A DNA stretch of 64,000 bases, from the NCBI GenBank assembly GCA_031761405.1, contig JASEVX010000001.1, positions 109,969,731 to 110,033,730 on the forward strand. The letters are read 5' to 3'. Shown piece after piece: positions 46,266 through 57,501 of the stretch. Every line of letters starts with the position of its first letter. The stretch's first letter is position 1. Position numbers and translations under genes: made by a program. Origin of the DNA: Serripes groenlandicus (taxonomy: Eukaryota; Mollusca; Bivalvia; Cardiida; Cardiidae). Under the pieces are notes generated by a model that had not been told where the DNA came from, did no database searches, and saw nothing but the letters and a program-made list of their open reading frames with translations.

Positions 46266-46689
46266 ATGTACCAACAAGGAATGCTATGTATGAACAATGT
46301 CACGACTACTATACCATCTAAAAACACTTGCAAGTGAATAACTCTCATAATGAAAACATGTTTACTCTTGAACTCAATGGGTTTCCACTCAAGAACGACA
46401 TTTATTGTTATACTTATTAGTTTTATTTTCTTTCAAAAAGTGGTGCACCCTTCCCAGCATACAATAAAGCTTAAGAAACAATCTAGGCAAATATTTGGAA
46501 AACTTACTGCAAAAGAATAATTTTGAGATTTACTTAGATACATTGTGACAACATGAGTAATCGATTATCATGAGAAATTACGTATTGTGTCACGTTGTTA
46601 TACACACCGGTTAATGCAGATGCAATCTCATTACAACCAGATCTAAACCCGCACTCTCGCATACGTTCATTGGAGTATTTTGGTCTGAT
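46266..46689. other. Spacer with a family N scrap
   Basis: GCAATCTCATTACAACCAGA..CTCGCATACG..AGTATTTTGGTCTGATT at 46621-46690 resembles 51945-52070. Nothing else seen. Confidence 0.4.
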
Positions 46690-46919
46690 TTTAACCCTAT
46701 CCCGCCTGCATCCGCATTTTGACGCAATAGCAGCAGACGACTTTGGACAAAATTGTGGCCGAAGATGAAATTGCTCATGATGAGCTATTTCCCCTTTGGC
46801 CACAATGTTTTCAACTTTATTTAACAATTAAGCTATCTTTTATGGATATTTTTTCAGGTTTTTGTCAACATTTCTGCTTCGTCTGCTGCAGATTTGCTGT
46901 ATGTGGGAAAGTGGGTTAA
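46690..46919. mobile_element. MITE-B, GGCC subtype
   Basis: TTAA at both ends. GTGGCCGAAGATGAAATTGC and CCCCTTTGGCCACAATG replace the usual GGCAAAAGG..TTTTGCC; the same subtype occurs at 52583 and 49873. Confidence 0.83.
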
Positions 46920-47161
46920 TGAGATTGATGCAGATGCCTCAAAATGCGTTTGTACGTGAGAAAGGATTTATTTACAACCCAGCCTTTCACTTTTATCTAT
47001 ACCAATGCACAATTTTATCTACGCTATGGTAAAATGAATGAACTAGTAAGTCCATTCCAGACTGACATTTAGAATGCATGTCAAGGACGCAATTATTATG
47101 CAGATTTACCGCCATTGCAGTATTACGAAACACTCTTTGAGGAGGAGCAGCGTTCCATATG

Positions 47162-47389
47162 TTAACCCTTTCCAACATTCAAGCCTTCTGACGCATCTGC
47201 GGACGGTGAGCTTTGACAACATTGTGATATAACAAGAAATTGCTCACAATGATCAATTTCTCCTTTTTGCTACAATGTGTTCAACTTTGATAAAAGATTC
47301 TACTTTCATTTGTAAAGATTTTCTTTTCTTTTGACTAAATGTTTTAAATATCGCCTACTGTAGATTTATTGTATGTGGGAAAGGGTTAT
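47162..47389. mobile_element. MITE-B, mid-aged
   Basis: TTAACCCTTTCCAACATTCA at left, hairpin GAAATTGCTCACAATGATCA, and GTATGTGGGAAAGGGTTA at right. Confidence 0.82.
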
Positions 47390-47448
47390 ATTGGAACTCT
47401 CCCAAATCAAAATCGCTTTCAATCCTCGACTAGACACTGTTGAACGTA

Positions 47449-48165
47449 GTGCCTCCCCGGTATGACATCATTTAACGTAATTGTTTCCCCGGTATGACAT
47501 CATTTAACTTTATTGCCTCCCCGGTATGACATCATTTAACGTTATTTCCTACCAGGTATGACGTCATTTAACGTTAGTGCCTCCCCGGTATGACATCATT
47601 TAACGTTATTTCCTACCAGGTATGACGTCATTTAACATTATTTTCTCCCCGGTATGACATCATTTAATATTATTGCCTCCGTTATTGTCTCCCCGGTATG
47701 ACGTCATTGAACGTTATTGCCTCCCCTGTATGACATCATTTAACGTTATCGCCTCCCCGGTATGACGTCATTTAAAATTATTGCCTCCCCGGTATGACAT
47801 CATTTAACGTTATTGTCTCCCCGGTATGACATCAATTAACGTTATTGCCTCCCCGGTATGACATCATTTAACGTTATTGCCTCCCCGGTATGACATCATT
47901 TAACGTTATTGCCTCCCCGGTATAACATCATTTAACGTTATTGCCTCCCCGGTATGACATCATTTAACGTTATTGTCTCCCCGGTATGACATCATTTAAC
48001 GTTATTGTCTTCCCGGTATGACATCATTTAACGTTATTGTCTCCCCGGTATGACATCATTTAACGTTATTGCCTCCCCGGTATGACATCATTTAACGTTA
48101 TTGCCTCCCCGGTATGACATCATTTAACGTTATTGCCTCCCCGGTATGACATTATTTAACGTTAT
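47449..48165. repeat. 32-bp minisatellite, about 22 units
   Basis: The unit is CCTCCCCGGTATGACATCAT then TTAACGTTATTG. Each unit carries TGACATCA or, in several units, TGACGTCA, the CREB/ATF palindrome. The A-for-G change is what CpG decay gives. Period 32 bp is close to three helical turns. It runs straight into a half MITE-C. Confidence 0.95.
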
Positions 48166-48298
48166 TGCCTTCCTGAAACAGAAAATCCACAGGAGGCGAA
48201 CAGTGTTTGTCCGGGTTAGCTTGCAAAGCATACTTAGGTTGATCCGGGTCGATACTTTACGCAGAGTCCACAATGTTGGTGTTCTCGTAAAACGGCTT
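48166..48298. mobile_element. MITE-C, right half
   Basis: TCCTGAAACAGAAAATCCAC, GATCCGGGTCGATACTTTAC and GTTGGTGTTCTCGTAAAACG. The left half is absent and the minisatellite takes its place. Confidence 0.82.
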
Positions 48299-48429
48299 AT
48301 TTATGACTGTACGCGTGTAATACGAAAAAAAACCATAAATGGGTTTTTTCGCTTATAGGTAACAGGTGTGAGATTTTTTTTTTTTTTTCAATAACCCATG
48401 AAGCTTTCTGAAATGAAACTGGAAAAATT

Positions 48430-48840
48430 CACGGGGGCCGCCATTTTGGATATGTATAAAAAGCAGACGTAAAACACAGATTGAAAATTATTGTCTTTTT
48501 TTTTTTTAAATCGGTATTTTGGGTATGTATAAAATAAGCAGAAAACCACAGATTGAAAATTATTGTCGTCTTTTTAATCATTTTTTTTAAATCGATATTT
48601 AAGATCATTTAAGTGCTGTGTTATGTGGGAATTAACATTTGTACGAAAAGTTAAAAATAAATGGAAATCTGTAAGAAATATGTTTTCCCGTTCGTCAAAA
48701 AAACGACAGCATTAGCCTTCTACGCCCGAAACTAAATTTTGACTGTATCGTAGCCAAAGAAGGACGTGACGTCATTTCCGTTACACTTCATCTTGGCGTA
48801 ACGTCAATGGAGCGACGTCGTTTCCCGCAAAAAAGTGGTA
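48430..48840. promoter_or_regulatory. Promoter-like CRE/YY1 stretch
   Basis: GCCGCCATTTTG at 48437-48448 is a YY1 site as found just downstream of many animal housekeeping starts. TGACGTCA (CRE) at 48767-48774 is followed directly by TTTCCG (ETS-like), and TAACGTCA is at 48799-48806. CpG density is locally high. On the minus strand the YY1 site gives AAAATGGCGGC, a good start context, opening MAAPVNFSSFISESFMGY then stop. A 70-bp segment (GTATAAAAAGCAGACG / GTATAAAATAAGCAG) is tandemly duplicated between. Unproven, and could be part of a repeat. Confidence 0.25.
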
Positions 48841-48904
48841 TCAACATGAAAGACCCCAAATTCCTATACATGAGCTATTGACTCACTCATTCAAAGTATA
48901 ATTA

Positions 48905-49030
48905 TTTATCAAACATTGTAGCAAAAGGATAACTTTCTCATAAGAAGCAATTGTTCTTGTGGCGACAATCTTTTCCTAAATAGTCTGTTGCATAGGCCTC
49001 AGAAACCGTCTCTAATAGGGAAAGGGTTTA
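48905..49030. mobile_element. MITE-B, right part
   Basis: AACATTGTAGCAAAAGGATA, GTCTGTTGCATAGGCCTCAG and TAGGGAAAGGGTTTA. Confidence 0.6.
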
Positions 49031-49734
49031 GCAGAAATGTGACCCCTTATATAATTTGTTCCAGTCATATTGACTGGTTAAAAAAGGCAGTCGCCAGGTG
49101 GCATCAGAAAAGGGCTGATCTATTTGCTGCTTTGCCATAATGCAGGTGATCGACTAAGGATCATCTTGGCCCTCATGTTTTAATCTCGTTCATTATAAAT
49201 GTATTCCTTGATTTTCTGAATGTCTTTACTTTATTATTTTCTGTTCAAATAATAGACAACAGCAAAACGTATTCAAAATATGTTTTAATAATGCAATAAA
49301 CATGACATTAACATTATTATTGTCTAGTCAATTACTTATAAATCCCTTTTTATGGCCAAAGTATGCTCTTTAATTTTTGTTTATAATTATCTTGCGTTTT
49401 TTTTTTCGTAAATAGGTAGCACCTATAGATATATTATGAAATATGTATATTATAAAGTCTAACCTGCAATAAGAAGACCAATTCCTACTACAATCACTAT
49501 TTGAATTCAACACAACAGTAAATGCTATGAAGAAATGGAAAAACATTCGTCCACTCTCAGTCTAATGTTGTATGTTGAACCCATGATTTAAAACCAAGAC
49601 ATGAATATATTATCTTGTCCAAAAGTATTAATAGCAGGGATATTAACTTTCAGAAAATAACATTTAAAGTTAGCATTTGTATTTCAGGCATATTTCAATC
49701 ATGTTTACAAGGGGTTCGTAAACCATTTCAGTAA
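49031..49734. other. No recognisable feature
   Basis: AT-rich spacer; nothing supportable. Confidence 0.4.
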
Positions 49735-49816
49735 ATTGTGGGCAAATTCTCATTTTTCCACATTTTTTCTCTAATTCATCTGTTTGAAGATGCGTCTGAA
49801 TATGGAACAGGGTTAT
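49735..49816. mobile_element. MITE-B, right part, degenerate
   Basis: TTGTGGGCAAATTCTCATTT, AGATGCGTCTGAATATGG and ACAGGGTTA. Confidence 0.5.
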
Positions 49817-49872
49817 CCTATGAATAGGGATCTTTTCTGTTATATCATGACTGTCTCACAAGTATGAATGTA

Positions 49873-50097
49873 TTAACCCTCTCCCACATACAGCAAACCT
49901 GCAGCAGACCACTTTGAAAACATGGTGACAAAAACCTGAAAAATCTCCATAAAAGATAGCTTAATTGTTGAATAAAGTTTAAAACATTGTGGCCAAAGGA
50001 GAAATTGCTCATCAGCAATTTCACTTTTGGCCGCAATGTTTTCAAAAGTCTTCTGCTGCTATTGAGTCAAAATGCGTCTGCTATGGGAAAGGGTTAA
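49873..50097. mobile_element. MITE-B, TTAA at both ends
   Basis: TTAACCCTCTCCCACATACA and ATGGGAAAGGGTTAA. The hairpin loop is deleted (GAAATTGCTCATCAGCAATT), leaving two nearly abutting arms. GGCC subtype. Confidence 0.87.
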
Positions 50098-50450
50098 TTA
50101 ATATATAGGGTTCTGGAACAAGTTTTAAAAAAAGATAAAACCAAACAAGTAATTGGAATAAAATCTAACCTTTATCAGAGAAGCCAGAATTCCTACTAGA
50201 AAATTCCTATTACAACCCAACACGGCCGTGGAGTTACTAGAGAAACGGAAGAAAACCACTTGTTTGATATGCTAGGTGACAACAAATGTTCACTGTCGGC
50301 CTAACGTTGTGACGAGAAGGTATTTTGTAACTACGAGGTAAAACCAAAACATAAATGCATTATCTCTCTAACAGTACGTATAGCTGGGAAACTTTCAGAC
50401 GGCGAATTGAATAGAATTAAAGGCTAGCGTTGTATTTAGTGTATAATTCA
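50098..50450. other. No recognisable feature
   Basis: Spacer. Confidence 0.4.
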
Positions 50451-50582
50451 CCGCCTTGGTGGTGTAGTGGTATAGCCTCGGGTGTGGGAGGTCGCGAGTT
50501 GAATCCCCGGCTGGGTCATACCAAATACTTTAAAAATGGTAGTAATGGCTGCTAGGCGCTCAGTGTTGCAGGATTGGGCATG
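50451..50582 (+). mobile_element. SINE-2, 5' half
   Basis: Head GGTGGTGTAGTGGTATAGCC, CTCGGGTGTGGGAGGTCGCG, then GAGTTGAATCCCCGG and GGGTCATACCAAATACTTTA. Truncated after CAGTGTTGCAGGATTGG. The 41-bp array at 62775 is made from this part of the element. Confidence 0.82.
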
Positions 50583-50624
50583 AATAATGATATATCTCTA
50601 GCGTATTTAGCTCACAAATTACCT

Positions 50625-50854
50625 TTAACCCTTTCCCTCATATAGACGCTTTCTGACGCCTCTGCAGCAGACGGCTTTTTAAAAACATAGTGACAAAAGA
50701 AGAAATTGCTAAAACAGAGCAATTTCTCCTTTTGACACAATGTTTTCCACTTTTAGTCATAGGTTATCCATTCAATTATAGAGATATTCTATTTTTTCAC
50801 AAAATATGTTCACAGTCGTCTGCTGCAGAATTGTCGTATGAGGAAAAGGGTTAA
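50625..50854 (+). mobile_element. MITE-B, young copy
   Basis: 230 bp with TTAA at both ends; hairpin arms GAAATTGCT-AAAACAG-AGCAATTTC. Nearly identical to 5124 and 7990 copies. Confidence 0.92.
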
Positions 50855-50959
50855 GTATGTCCCCTCTTCATCTATACCTAAACGACTAGCTCTTATACAT
50901 CGTGTATCTATGAGCGGTCCTCCATGGAAACCATAGTAAGCGTTGTTCACAGCACTAAA

Positions 50960-51085
50960 TCCTTATTCGACATTCAAACCCTATGGTGTGGGTACTCAAA
51001 ATAATTGTGTTGAGCCGTAAGAGAGATATTGTTGGGAAAAGACCAGCTAACTCCTCCTTACCCAGTTCTCTGGTAGTTATAACAC
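50960..51085. repeat. Family F copy without the palindrome
   Basis: CTTATTCGACATTCAAACCC, GTGTGGGTACTCAAAATAAT, TTGAGCCGTAAGAGAGATAT and CTCCTCCTTACCCAGTTCTC match 33086-33260, but only one palindrome arm is present. Confidence 0.5.
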
Positions 51086-51765
51086 CTGTTGAAAAGGAGC
51101 TGTTTGTGTATCCAAGGTACAGGATCCACATATATTTTGTATTACAGAAGTTTCTTGAAACATTCTATTACTATTTGGCAGAATGTTTAGAGCTAAATAA
51201 AACTGCGCGGACAGGCTAAATGATCTGGATCTATACTGGTCGCAATGCCTTGTTGATTGTTTTCTAAGAATGTTGCTCATATTTTGACTTATTCTCGCGT
51301 TACGATTAAAATATGGGACTAAAATATGGTCATAAGCTGTGTTCGAAGTTCACACATTCTAAATGATGCATTTAGGCACGCCTCACAGATATTACGACAA
51401 ATCTTCTGCCAAATATCTTCTGTAAATCTCTACCGTAAAGTGTGTTCTACGACAGCTACCACATCGTTGTTGAAAATAAATTATAAATTCTTGCGTTTTG
51501 TACATATACTTATGTGTACGTGCTTCATGTCAGGAATGTCTTTCATTAGGTCAGACTCTATATCCGCTGCAAAGAATGTGTTAATGTGACTTAGAACAGA
51601 ATGGATATTTCAAATGAGAGAAACATGATTTTGGTCTTCGTTTAGGATATTTATTTTTGAACCTGAATGCTTCAGATCACGGAAAGGAACATGCTCACGA
51701 AGAGTATCTCCGTTTGCACACATGCATCCGTGTTTTCATTTGATAAAACATTGGGGAAAAAAAGT
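51086..51765. other. No recognisable feature
   Basis: Spacer; an 87-codon plus-strand frame at 51326-51589 shows no motif I recognise. Confidence 0.4.
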
Positions 51766-51899
51766 AATGATTCTTGAATCAGAAAATCTACAGGAGGCAA
51801 ACTGTGTCTGCCCGGAAAAGTCTGCGCGGCATGCCTAGGCTGATCAAGGTCGATCCTTTACACAGAGTCCACACTGTTTGTTTTCTCGCGAGACGGCTC
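51766..51899. mobile_element. MITE-C, right half
   Basis: GATTCTTGAATCAGAAAATC, TGCCTAGGCTGATCAAGGTC and GTTTTCTCGCGAGACGGCTC. Breaks near the same internal point as the half copy at 48166. Confidence 0.8.
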
Positions 51900-51944
51900 A
51901 TATAATGCTATTTGAGCTCTCTCTTTCATCTTGAAGATTTAATT

Positions 51945-52070
51945 GTGCATGATGCAATAGATCCAATCTCATTGAAACCGATACATAAACCCAACCCGCT
52001 CGCATATTCGTACTGCGAAGTATTTTGGTTTGATTGTAATGAGATAGCATTCGGTTCTTTGGAGAACTGA
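51945..52070. repeat. Family N copy
   Basis: ATCCAATCTCATTGAAACC and GCGAAGTATTTTGGTTTGAT-TGTAATGAGAT; the ATCTCATT / AATGAGAT ends may be short inverted termini. Confidence 0.45.
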
Positions 52071-52582
52071 ATAATTCGAAAGGAGCTTTTGAAGTCGGGG
52101 AATTTGTATGTGATCGAGTCTTTATGGTCGTTCATAATTGTATTCTGTTTTGGGAAAACTGTTCGACATTAGTCAATACAGCTAGAGCCGAATTGGTCTG
52201 TGTTGATTTATACATTTCAATAGGCTATATACGAATTATCCGGGGCAGTTTTCATAATCAATCACTGATTTGACAAAGAATCAGAAATGATAAATACTTG
52301 TTTTGCAATAAAAACTAAACTATTGACCAAAACGCCGGTAAACGTATACTAAAACACGGCCCAACAAAAGCTAGCCCAGTTGAAATGAAACATATAAGTA
52401 TGTATTTTTTTTTTTTTTATAAACACATAGCTAACCGACCGACCACTTTACATATTAAGTTTTTTTTTGCCAACTATAACCAAGCTATCTGTACTTAGAG
52501 ATGACAATGATACATATTCATAATGAAATGAAAACCTTGGTCGTAAAATGTGCAACAAAAATGATATCAACTTAAGTCTGTT
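52071..52582. other. No recognisable feature
   Basis: AT-rich spacer with two T runs. Confidence 0.4.
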
Positions 52583-52752
52583 TTAACCCTGTCCCACCTG
52601 CAGACACATTTTGACACAATAGCAGCAGATGACTTTTGAAAACATTATGGCCAAAGATGAAATTGCTCATGATGAGCAATTTCTCCTTTGGCCATAATGT
52701 TTTCAACTTTATTAAACAAATAAGCTATCTGTTATGGAGATTTTTTCAGTAT
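52583..52752. mobile_element. MITE-B, GGCC subtype, right end lost
   Basis: TTAACCCTGTCCCACCTGCA, TATGGCCAAAGATGAAATTG and a perfect GCTCATGATGAGC hairpin; stops after CAGTATTTGCCATAC. Confidence 0.78.
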
Positions 52753-52968
52753 TTGCCATACTTTTTTTAATTAAATGAAGGGTATTTACATTTCAATGAA
52801 CGTGCCAACACTTATTGTTTAAAGTAACACCGCTGTATGGGGAAAAGTGATATCTAAATACAATCGTATATATTAACCTTGTAATTGCACTGCAATGTGC
52901 AGTCACATTAACGTTTCATCTAACAATAGAGTAATGTCATGCGAAAATAGCAATCGGGGGTTCAGCGT

Positions 52969-53184
52969 CTAACTCTTTCAGTGCCGAATTGTTTAAAGTA
53001 TACTCTTCCACGTAAACAAGCGGGCGTCTCCATTTCTCATATAACAAGAGTTTTGGTATATTTTGATAACTACTAGGCAAACATTGCTGATTTCAGGTGA
53101 GACAGCTCGATACGAGCTGACTCACCCGAATCTGTATTGTTTGCAAAAATCTCAAAAATTTGCCTTTGACGCTGAAATAATTAA
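52969..53184. mobile_element. MITE-D, diverged full length
   Basis: CTAACTCTTTCAGTGCCGAA at left and TTTGACGCTGAAATAATTAA at right; hairpin ACAGCTCGATACGAGCTG. Confidence 0.83.
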
Positions 53185-53193
53185 TAATCGTTT

Positions 53194-53510
53194 TAACAGG
53201 GTTTATGTGACGTTTCCCATTTCAACAGGGTTTATGTGACGTTTCTAATTTCAACAGGGTGTATGTGACGTTTTCCATTTCAACAGGGTTTATGTGACGT
53301 TTCCCATTTCAACAGGGTTTATGTGACGTTTCCAGTTGCAACAGGGTGTATGTGACGTTTTCCATTTCAACAGGGTTTATGTGACGTTTCCAGTTGCAAC
53401 AGGGTTTATGTGACGTTTCCCATTTCAACAGGTTTATGTGACGTTTCCCATTTCAACAGGTTTATGTGACGTTTCCTATTTCAACAGGGTTTTTGTGACG
53501 TTTCCACTTT
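53194..53510. repeat. 28-29-bp minisatellite, about 11 units
   Basis: Unit AACAGGGTTTATGTGACGTT plus TCCCATTTC, with GTGTATG and CAGTTGC variants. Every unit has a TGACGT half CRE. It starts about 10 bp after a MITE-D. Confidence 0.95.
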
Positions 53511-54776
53511 TCCTCATGTTTAGCAGTGTTTAATTTAAGAACAAATATTACCCTGATCAATGTCGAGCAAGCAGTAGGCTGAGCATTATTTAATGTCGGT
53601 TTACCTATGACGAAGCCCAATTGCTCTAGAAAACATTTGGAGCGTACTTGTACCTTCAATGATGTAACTAATACCATACCATAAAGATCAACATTTTCGG
53701 GGGTTTTGAGACATCGACATAATATTCAGATAGTTTAATTTCAACTAAACAACACATATATCGCAGATTTAATTTACATTTTAACTTGTTTAAGAATACG
53801 TATACTCTATAACCCGAACCTTACATTTGATTTATCCAATTCCACTTTCTTTCATTTAATGATAATGGTTAAATTAAATCCAGATTAATGCAAATTATAG
53901 TGGGCTTTTTGTTATTGAACAGGATAGGGAAAACATATGTCGGCGAGTTTACATATTTCCTACCTTTAGAACATAATGATAACACTGACCATTCAAGCAT
54001 ATCAGTTTGATGACAATTAGTTGTATATATGTGACAGACTACAATGTGTTATGCAAGTGATTGTCCAGTGTTGTCGTGAGCAAGGTCAGTAACTAATTGC
54101 GTAAGCCTTTTCCTTTTGCCGCCACTTCCAAATCCGATAATTTCCTCATCCCAGTGTGTTCATTTTCGGCTTACCTTGCAGCCAGCACATATCAGCATGT
54201 AACGAATGTTTGCTATATATTTCCTTATAGAAATATTTATGTTACTCTGGTAAGCAATATTTATTTATCTTTATCAAATTGCATTCCTTGTTTTTGTAGT
54301 ATAAGTGTATGATTTTAATCTGCATATGCATTCTGTGTTGTACTGAGTATTGTTTATACTATATTGTTCATTTGACCATATATGTATATACAGTATCCTG
54401 AATAAATGAGTATAAAATGAATCGATAGTTCTATTACCTAAACACCGCCCGTTATATATCCAGATCTACACTTTCCGCAAAGTACTTACAAAGGAATGTT
54501 TGTAGCTTCAGATTTGGTTTGAAGATTTTGATATGCTGAAAAGATGCGCAGGTTGTTTTGAATCTGCACACTTCACAAATGTCAATGTGAAGCGGATTGC
54601 ATAGATAGGCTCAATCGGTACAAGCACTCTTGTAAACGAGTCAAGTTCTAGAGTGATCTCAATCAATCTTGATTAGTCCAAGGTTAAAGCAGTTCTTATC
54701 AATCAGCATACACTTTATGCTATAAACGCACAGACGGATGCAATTCTTTCCATCATCAATATAAGTTTCATTTGTA
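53511..54776. other. Sparse spacer
   Basis: About 1.3 kb without supportable genes or family repeats. Confidence 0.4.
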
Positions 54777-55020
54777 TTAATCCTCTCCCAACTTCAAGCT
54801 CCTTCTGATGCCTCTTAAGCAGACGACTTTTGAAAACATTTTGGCAAAAGAGGAAATTGCTCATACTAAGCATGTTTTCCTTATGCCGCAATGTTTTCAA
54901 CTAGTTTCAATAAGTTAACTTTCACTCGTATTGTGTTCGCATTTGCAAAACTAGATAAGCAGAAAGTTTACGAGTTTCAAACGCGTGTGTTGCAGATTTG
55001 TTGTATGTGGGAAAGGAGTA
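54777..55020. mobile_element. MITE-B, diverged
   Basis: TTAATCCTCTCCCAACTTCA, AAGCAGACGACTTTTGAAAA, GGAAATTGCTCATACTAAGC and TATGTGGGAAAGGAGTA. Confidence 0.78.
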
Positions 55021-55500
55021 CTTATAAAGTGTATAAATCCTATAGAGATAGTAACTACAGACGGTCGTGTGTGGGGGAAATCATACAATTACTACTCATA
55101 TGGCAGTGGTTATTGTTATTAGTTTACAAATGGCTCATTATACTATTAACCACTGGAAGCATCCTCGTTTTAGCACACTTAATTACGCATGCACTTATAG
55201 TATTGCCCGATTATCAACACATTTAATTTCTAATCCGGCATAACAAAAGTCTGCCTTCGTGAGCTGAAGCTTGACGTGTATGTTTACGCACTTTAACTTA
55301 TTTCTGAAAACGGGAAATGGATTGAAATCGTTGAGTTATCCATAACCATTTCAATGCTGAATATTAAATCATTGCGTTCGGACGAGTCTATAGTTAGTTA
55401 TAGAAATATCAAGATAGATGTCCTGGGGTGATCAATCAATAGTATTGTGTCTAACCCCAATTATATCAGCGATATTTAGCGTTAAGTATAACTTTCATAC
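55021..55500. other. No recognisable feature
   Basis: Spacer. GATCAATCAATAGTATTGTG near 55430 may be a SINE tail scrap. Confidence 0.35.
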
Positions 55501-55729
55501 TTAACCCTTTCCCAAATACGGAAATTCTGCAGCAGACGACTTTGAACATCTTTTTTCCAAAAATGGAAAATCTCTTTAATTGAATGGATAACCTATGACT
55601 AAAAGTGGAAAACATTGTGGCAAAAGGAGAAATTACTCGTTTTGAGTAATTTCTTCTTTTGTCACTATGTTTTCAAAAAGCTGTCTGCTGCAGAGGCGTC
55701 AGAAAGCGTCTATATGAGGGAGGGATTAA
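55501..55729 (-). mobile_element. MITE-B, young, reversed
   Basis: TTAA at both ends; the inner part reads as the complement of the young copies (GGATAACCTATGACTAAAAG, hairpin AAATTACTCGTTTTGAGTAA). A clear opposite-orientation insertion. Confidence 0.9.
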
Positions 55730-56435
55730 GAGCGTATTTCATTATTTTTATTTTCTTATAAGAATGCCTAAATATTCCATTGCATGACAATTATTGTTGG
55801 TCAGTAACTATTTATGTCACCTTATCATCCCTCATTTACTCTTGGCAAACAAGATTGAATTCGGTGGAATTTGGGTGATAAATATGAATGCTGGAATGTG
55901 TTCCAACCTTACTTGAGATTTTAAGTAATGAATGAATTTATTGCAGTATAAGGCCTCCAGCCCAGTATACAAATATTTACATATATACATATTATATATT
56001 CACAGTTCTCTCAGTAGTCGTGGATATCATGCACTCGTTTACAGCTATACTGTTAATATGAAACGACTTTAAATATGTAGGCTATTCAACCCCATTTAAA
56101 TTAATGCATTGTTCCCTCTTTATTAAAAAGTTTGCTACAGAGCAATATACTGCTTACATTGCTGTCAGTCATAATGCTATAGAAAGTGTGTAGGCAAGTT
56201 GCTTTACTTAACCAGCAGGCCTTAAAACAGTCTAGTCTTATGTCGCTATACAGTTTTACTTAGCGTCACAGGCTTCCAAAATTCGGTTCCGGCAGTGAAA
56301 GGGTTTACCTTTCACGGCCAAAAACGTTCAACAACTGATGTGAAAGTCTGTCATGCATAACTCGAACGTGGAATATAATTGTTGAAGCCACGGCATGTTC
56401 AATACAATATTCGGTGGTTTTGAGATTTAAGACAA
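55730..56435. other. No recognisable feature
   Basis: Spacer. AAGGCCTCCAGCCCAGTATA near 55950 resembles 7645. Confidence 0.35.
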
Positions 56436-56650
56436 TTAACTCTTTCAGCGCCAAATTGTTTAAAGTAGACTCTTCCATGTTCAAAATCGGGCGTCTCCAT
56501 TTCGTATGTAATAAAGGTTTGGACTATTTTAATAACTAAAAAGGCAAACAATGCTGATTTCAGGTGAGACAGCTCGTTACGAGCTGACTCACATGAATCA
56601 GTATTGTTTGCAAAAACCTTAATATTGCCTTTGGCGCTGAAAGAGTTAAG
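56436..56650. mobile_element. MITE-D, complete copy
   Basis: 215 bp, TTAA at both ends. TTAACTCTTTCAGCGCCAAA and TTTGGCGCTGAAAGAGTTAA are nearly perfect inverted ends; central hairpin ACAGCTCGTTACGAGCTG. Confidence 0.92.
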
Positions 56651-57286
56651 AACAAAAAGCTAACCTGTATAGTCCGTGTTTGAGTCATATCCGTACCCCT
56701 AGGCTGTCATAACTATGCCTAGATATGGATCAGGGAAGATCCTGATCAGACTACACGAAGTTGCATGTTGATCTTCGCTGGTCGCAGATTCCCGAAGATA
56801 TGTTTCCGTATGGTAAATGGGAAGAAGATATGCGGTAAGTACAAAAGGGTCACGGTTGCTGCATTGGTAATTTTAAGAGTTTGGCCAATTATCAATTTTA
56901 GATGAAACAACGCAATCATTGTATTTGAACTACGTCGCATGAATATTCTAGGACCTGTCTGTACATCTTGGGGAGGGTTTTTCTATGTTGTATATTAGAC
57001 AAGCAATTGTTTTCTTAAGGCGAAATATGCATTTGCACACACTTTGTGCTTGACGTTCCTTTCAAAATATCTATATAACGTTTTTCAAAGTGAGGTAGTT
57101 TTCAGTTTTACGTAGCGCGTTGCTAAAAATATGATGGTGTTAGTCCAGGTAATCATCCTGGTATGGACATATCTTTTGAAATAAATGTAATAGCAGTTCT
57201 CGGACGAGTAATCAGATGTTCTGCTGTGATGTTTTTGATAATTGTATCACTGACTTGCATTCAGAAATACACATTTGAGACGTCTC
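56651..57286. other. No recognisable feature
   Basis: Spacer; nothing supportable. Confidence 0.4.
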
Positions 57287-57501
57287 GCGAGAAAACCAAC
57301 ATTATGGCCTCTGCGTAAGGTATCGACCCGGACCAGCCTGCGCATTCCGTCTCGTGGGATAGAGGTATAGCGTAGTTATTCCTGAAACAGAAAATCCACA
57401 GGAGGCGAAAAGTGTCTATTCGGGTAAGTCTGCGCGGCATGCTTAGGCTGATCCGGGTCGCTACTTTACGCCACAATGTTGGTTTTCTCGCGGGACGGCT
57501 C
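57287..57501. mobile_element. MITE-C with ATTT target duplication
   Basis: GAGACGTCTCGCGAGAAAAC and TTTTCTCGCGGGACGGCTC, flanked by ATTT (57283-57286, 57502-57505). It has a short deletion before CGCATTCCGTCTC. Confidence 0.9.
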
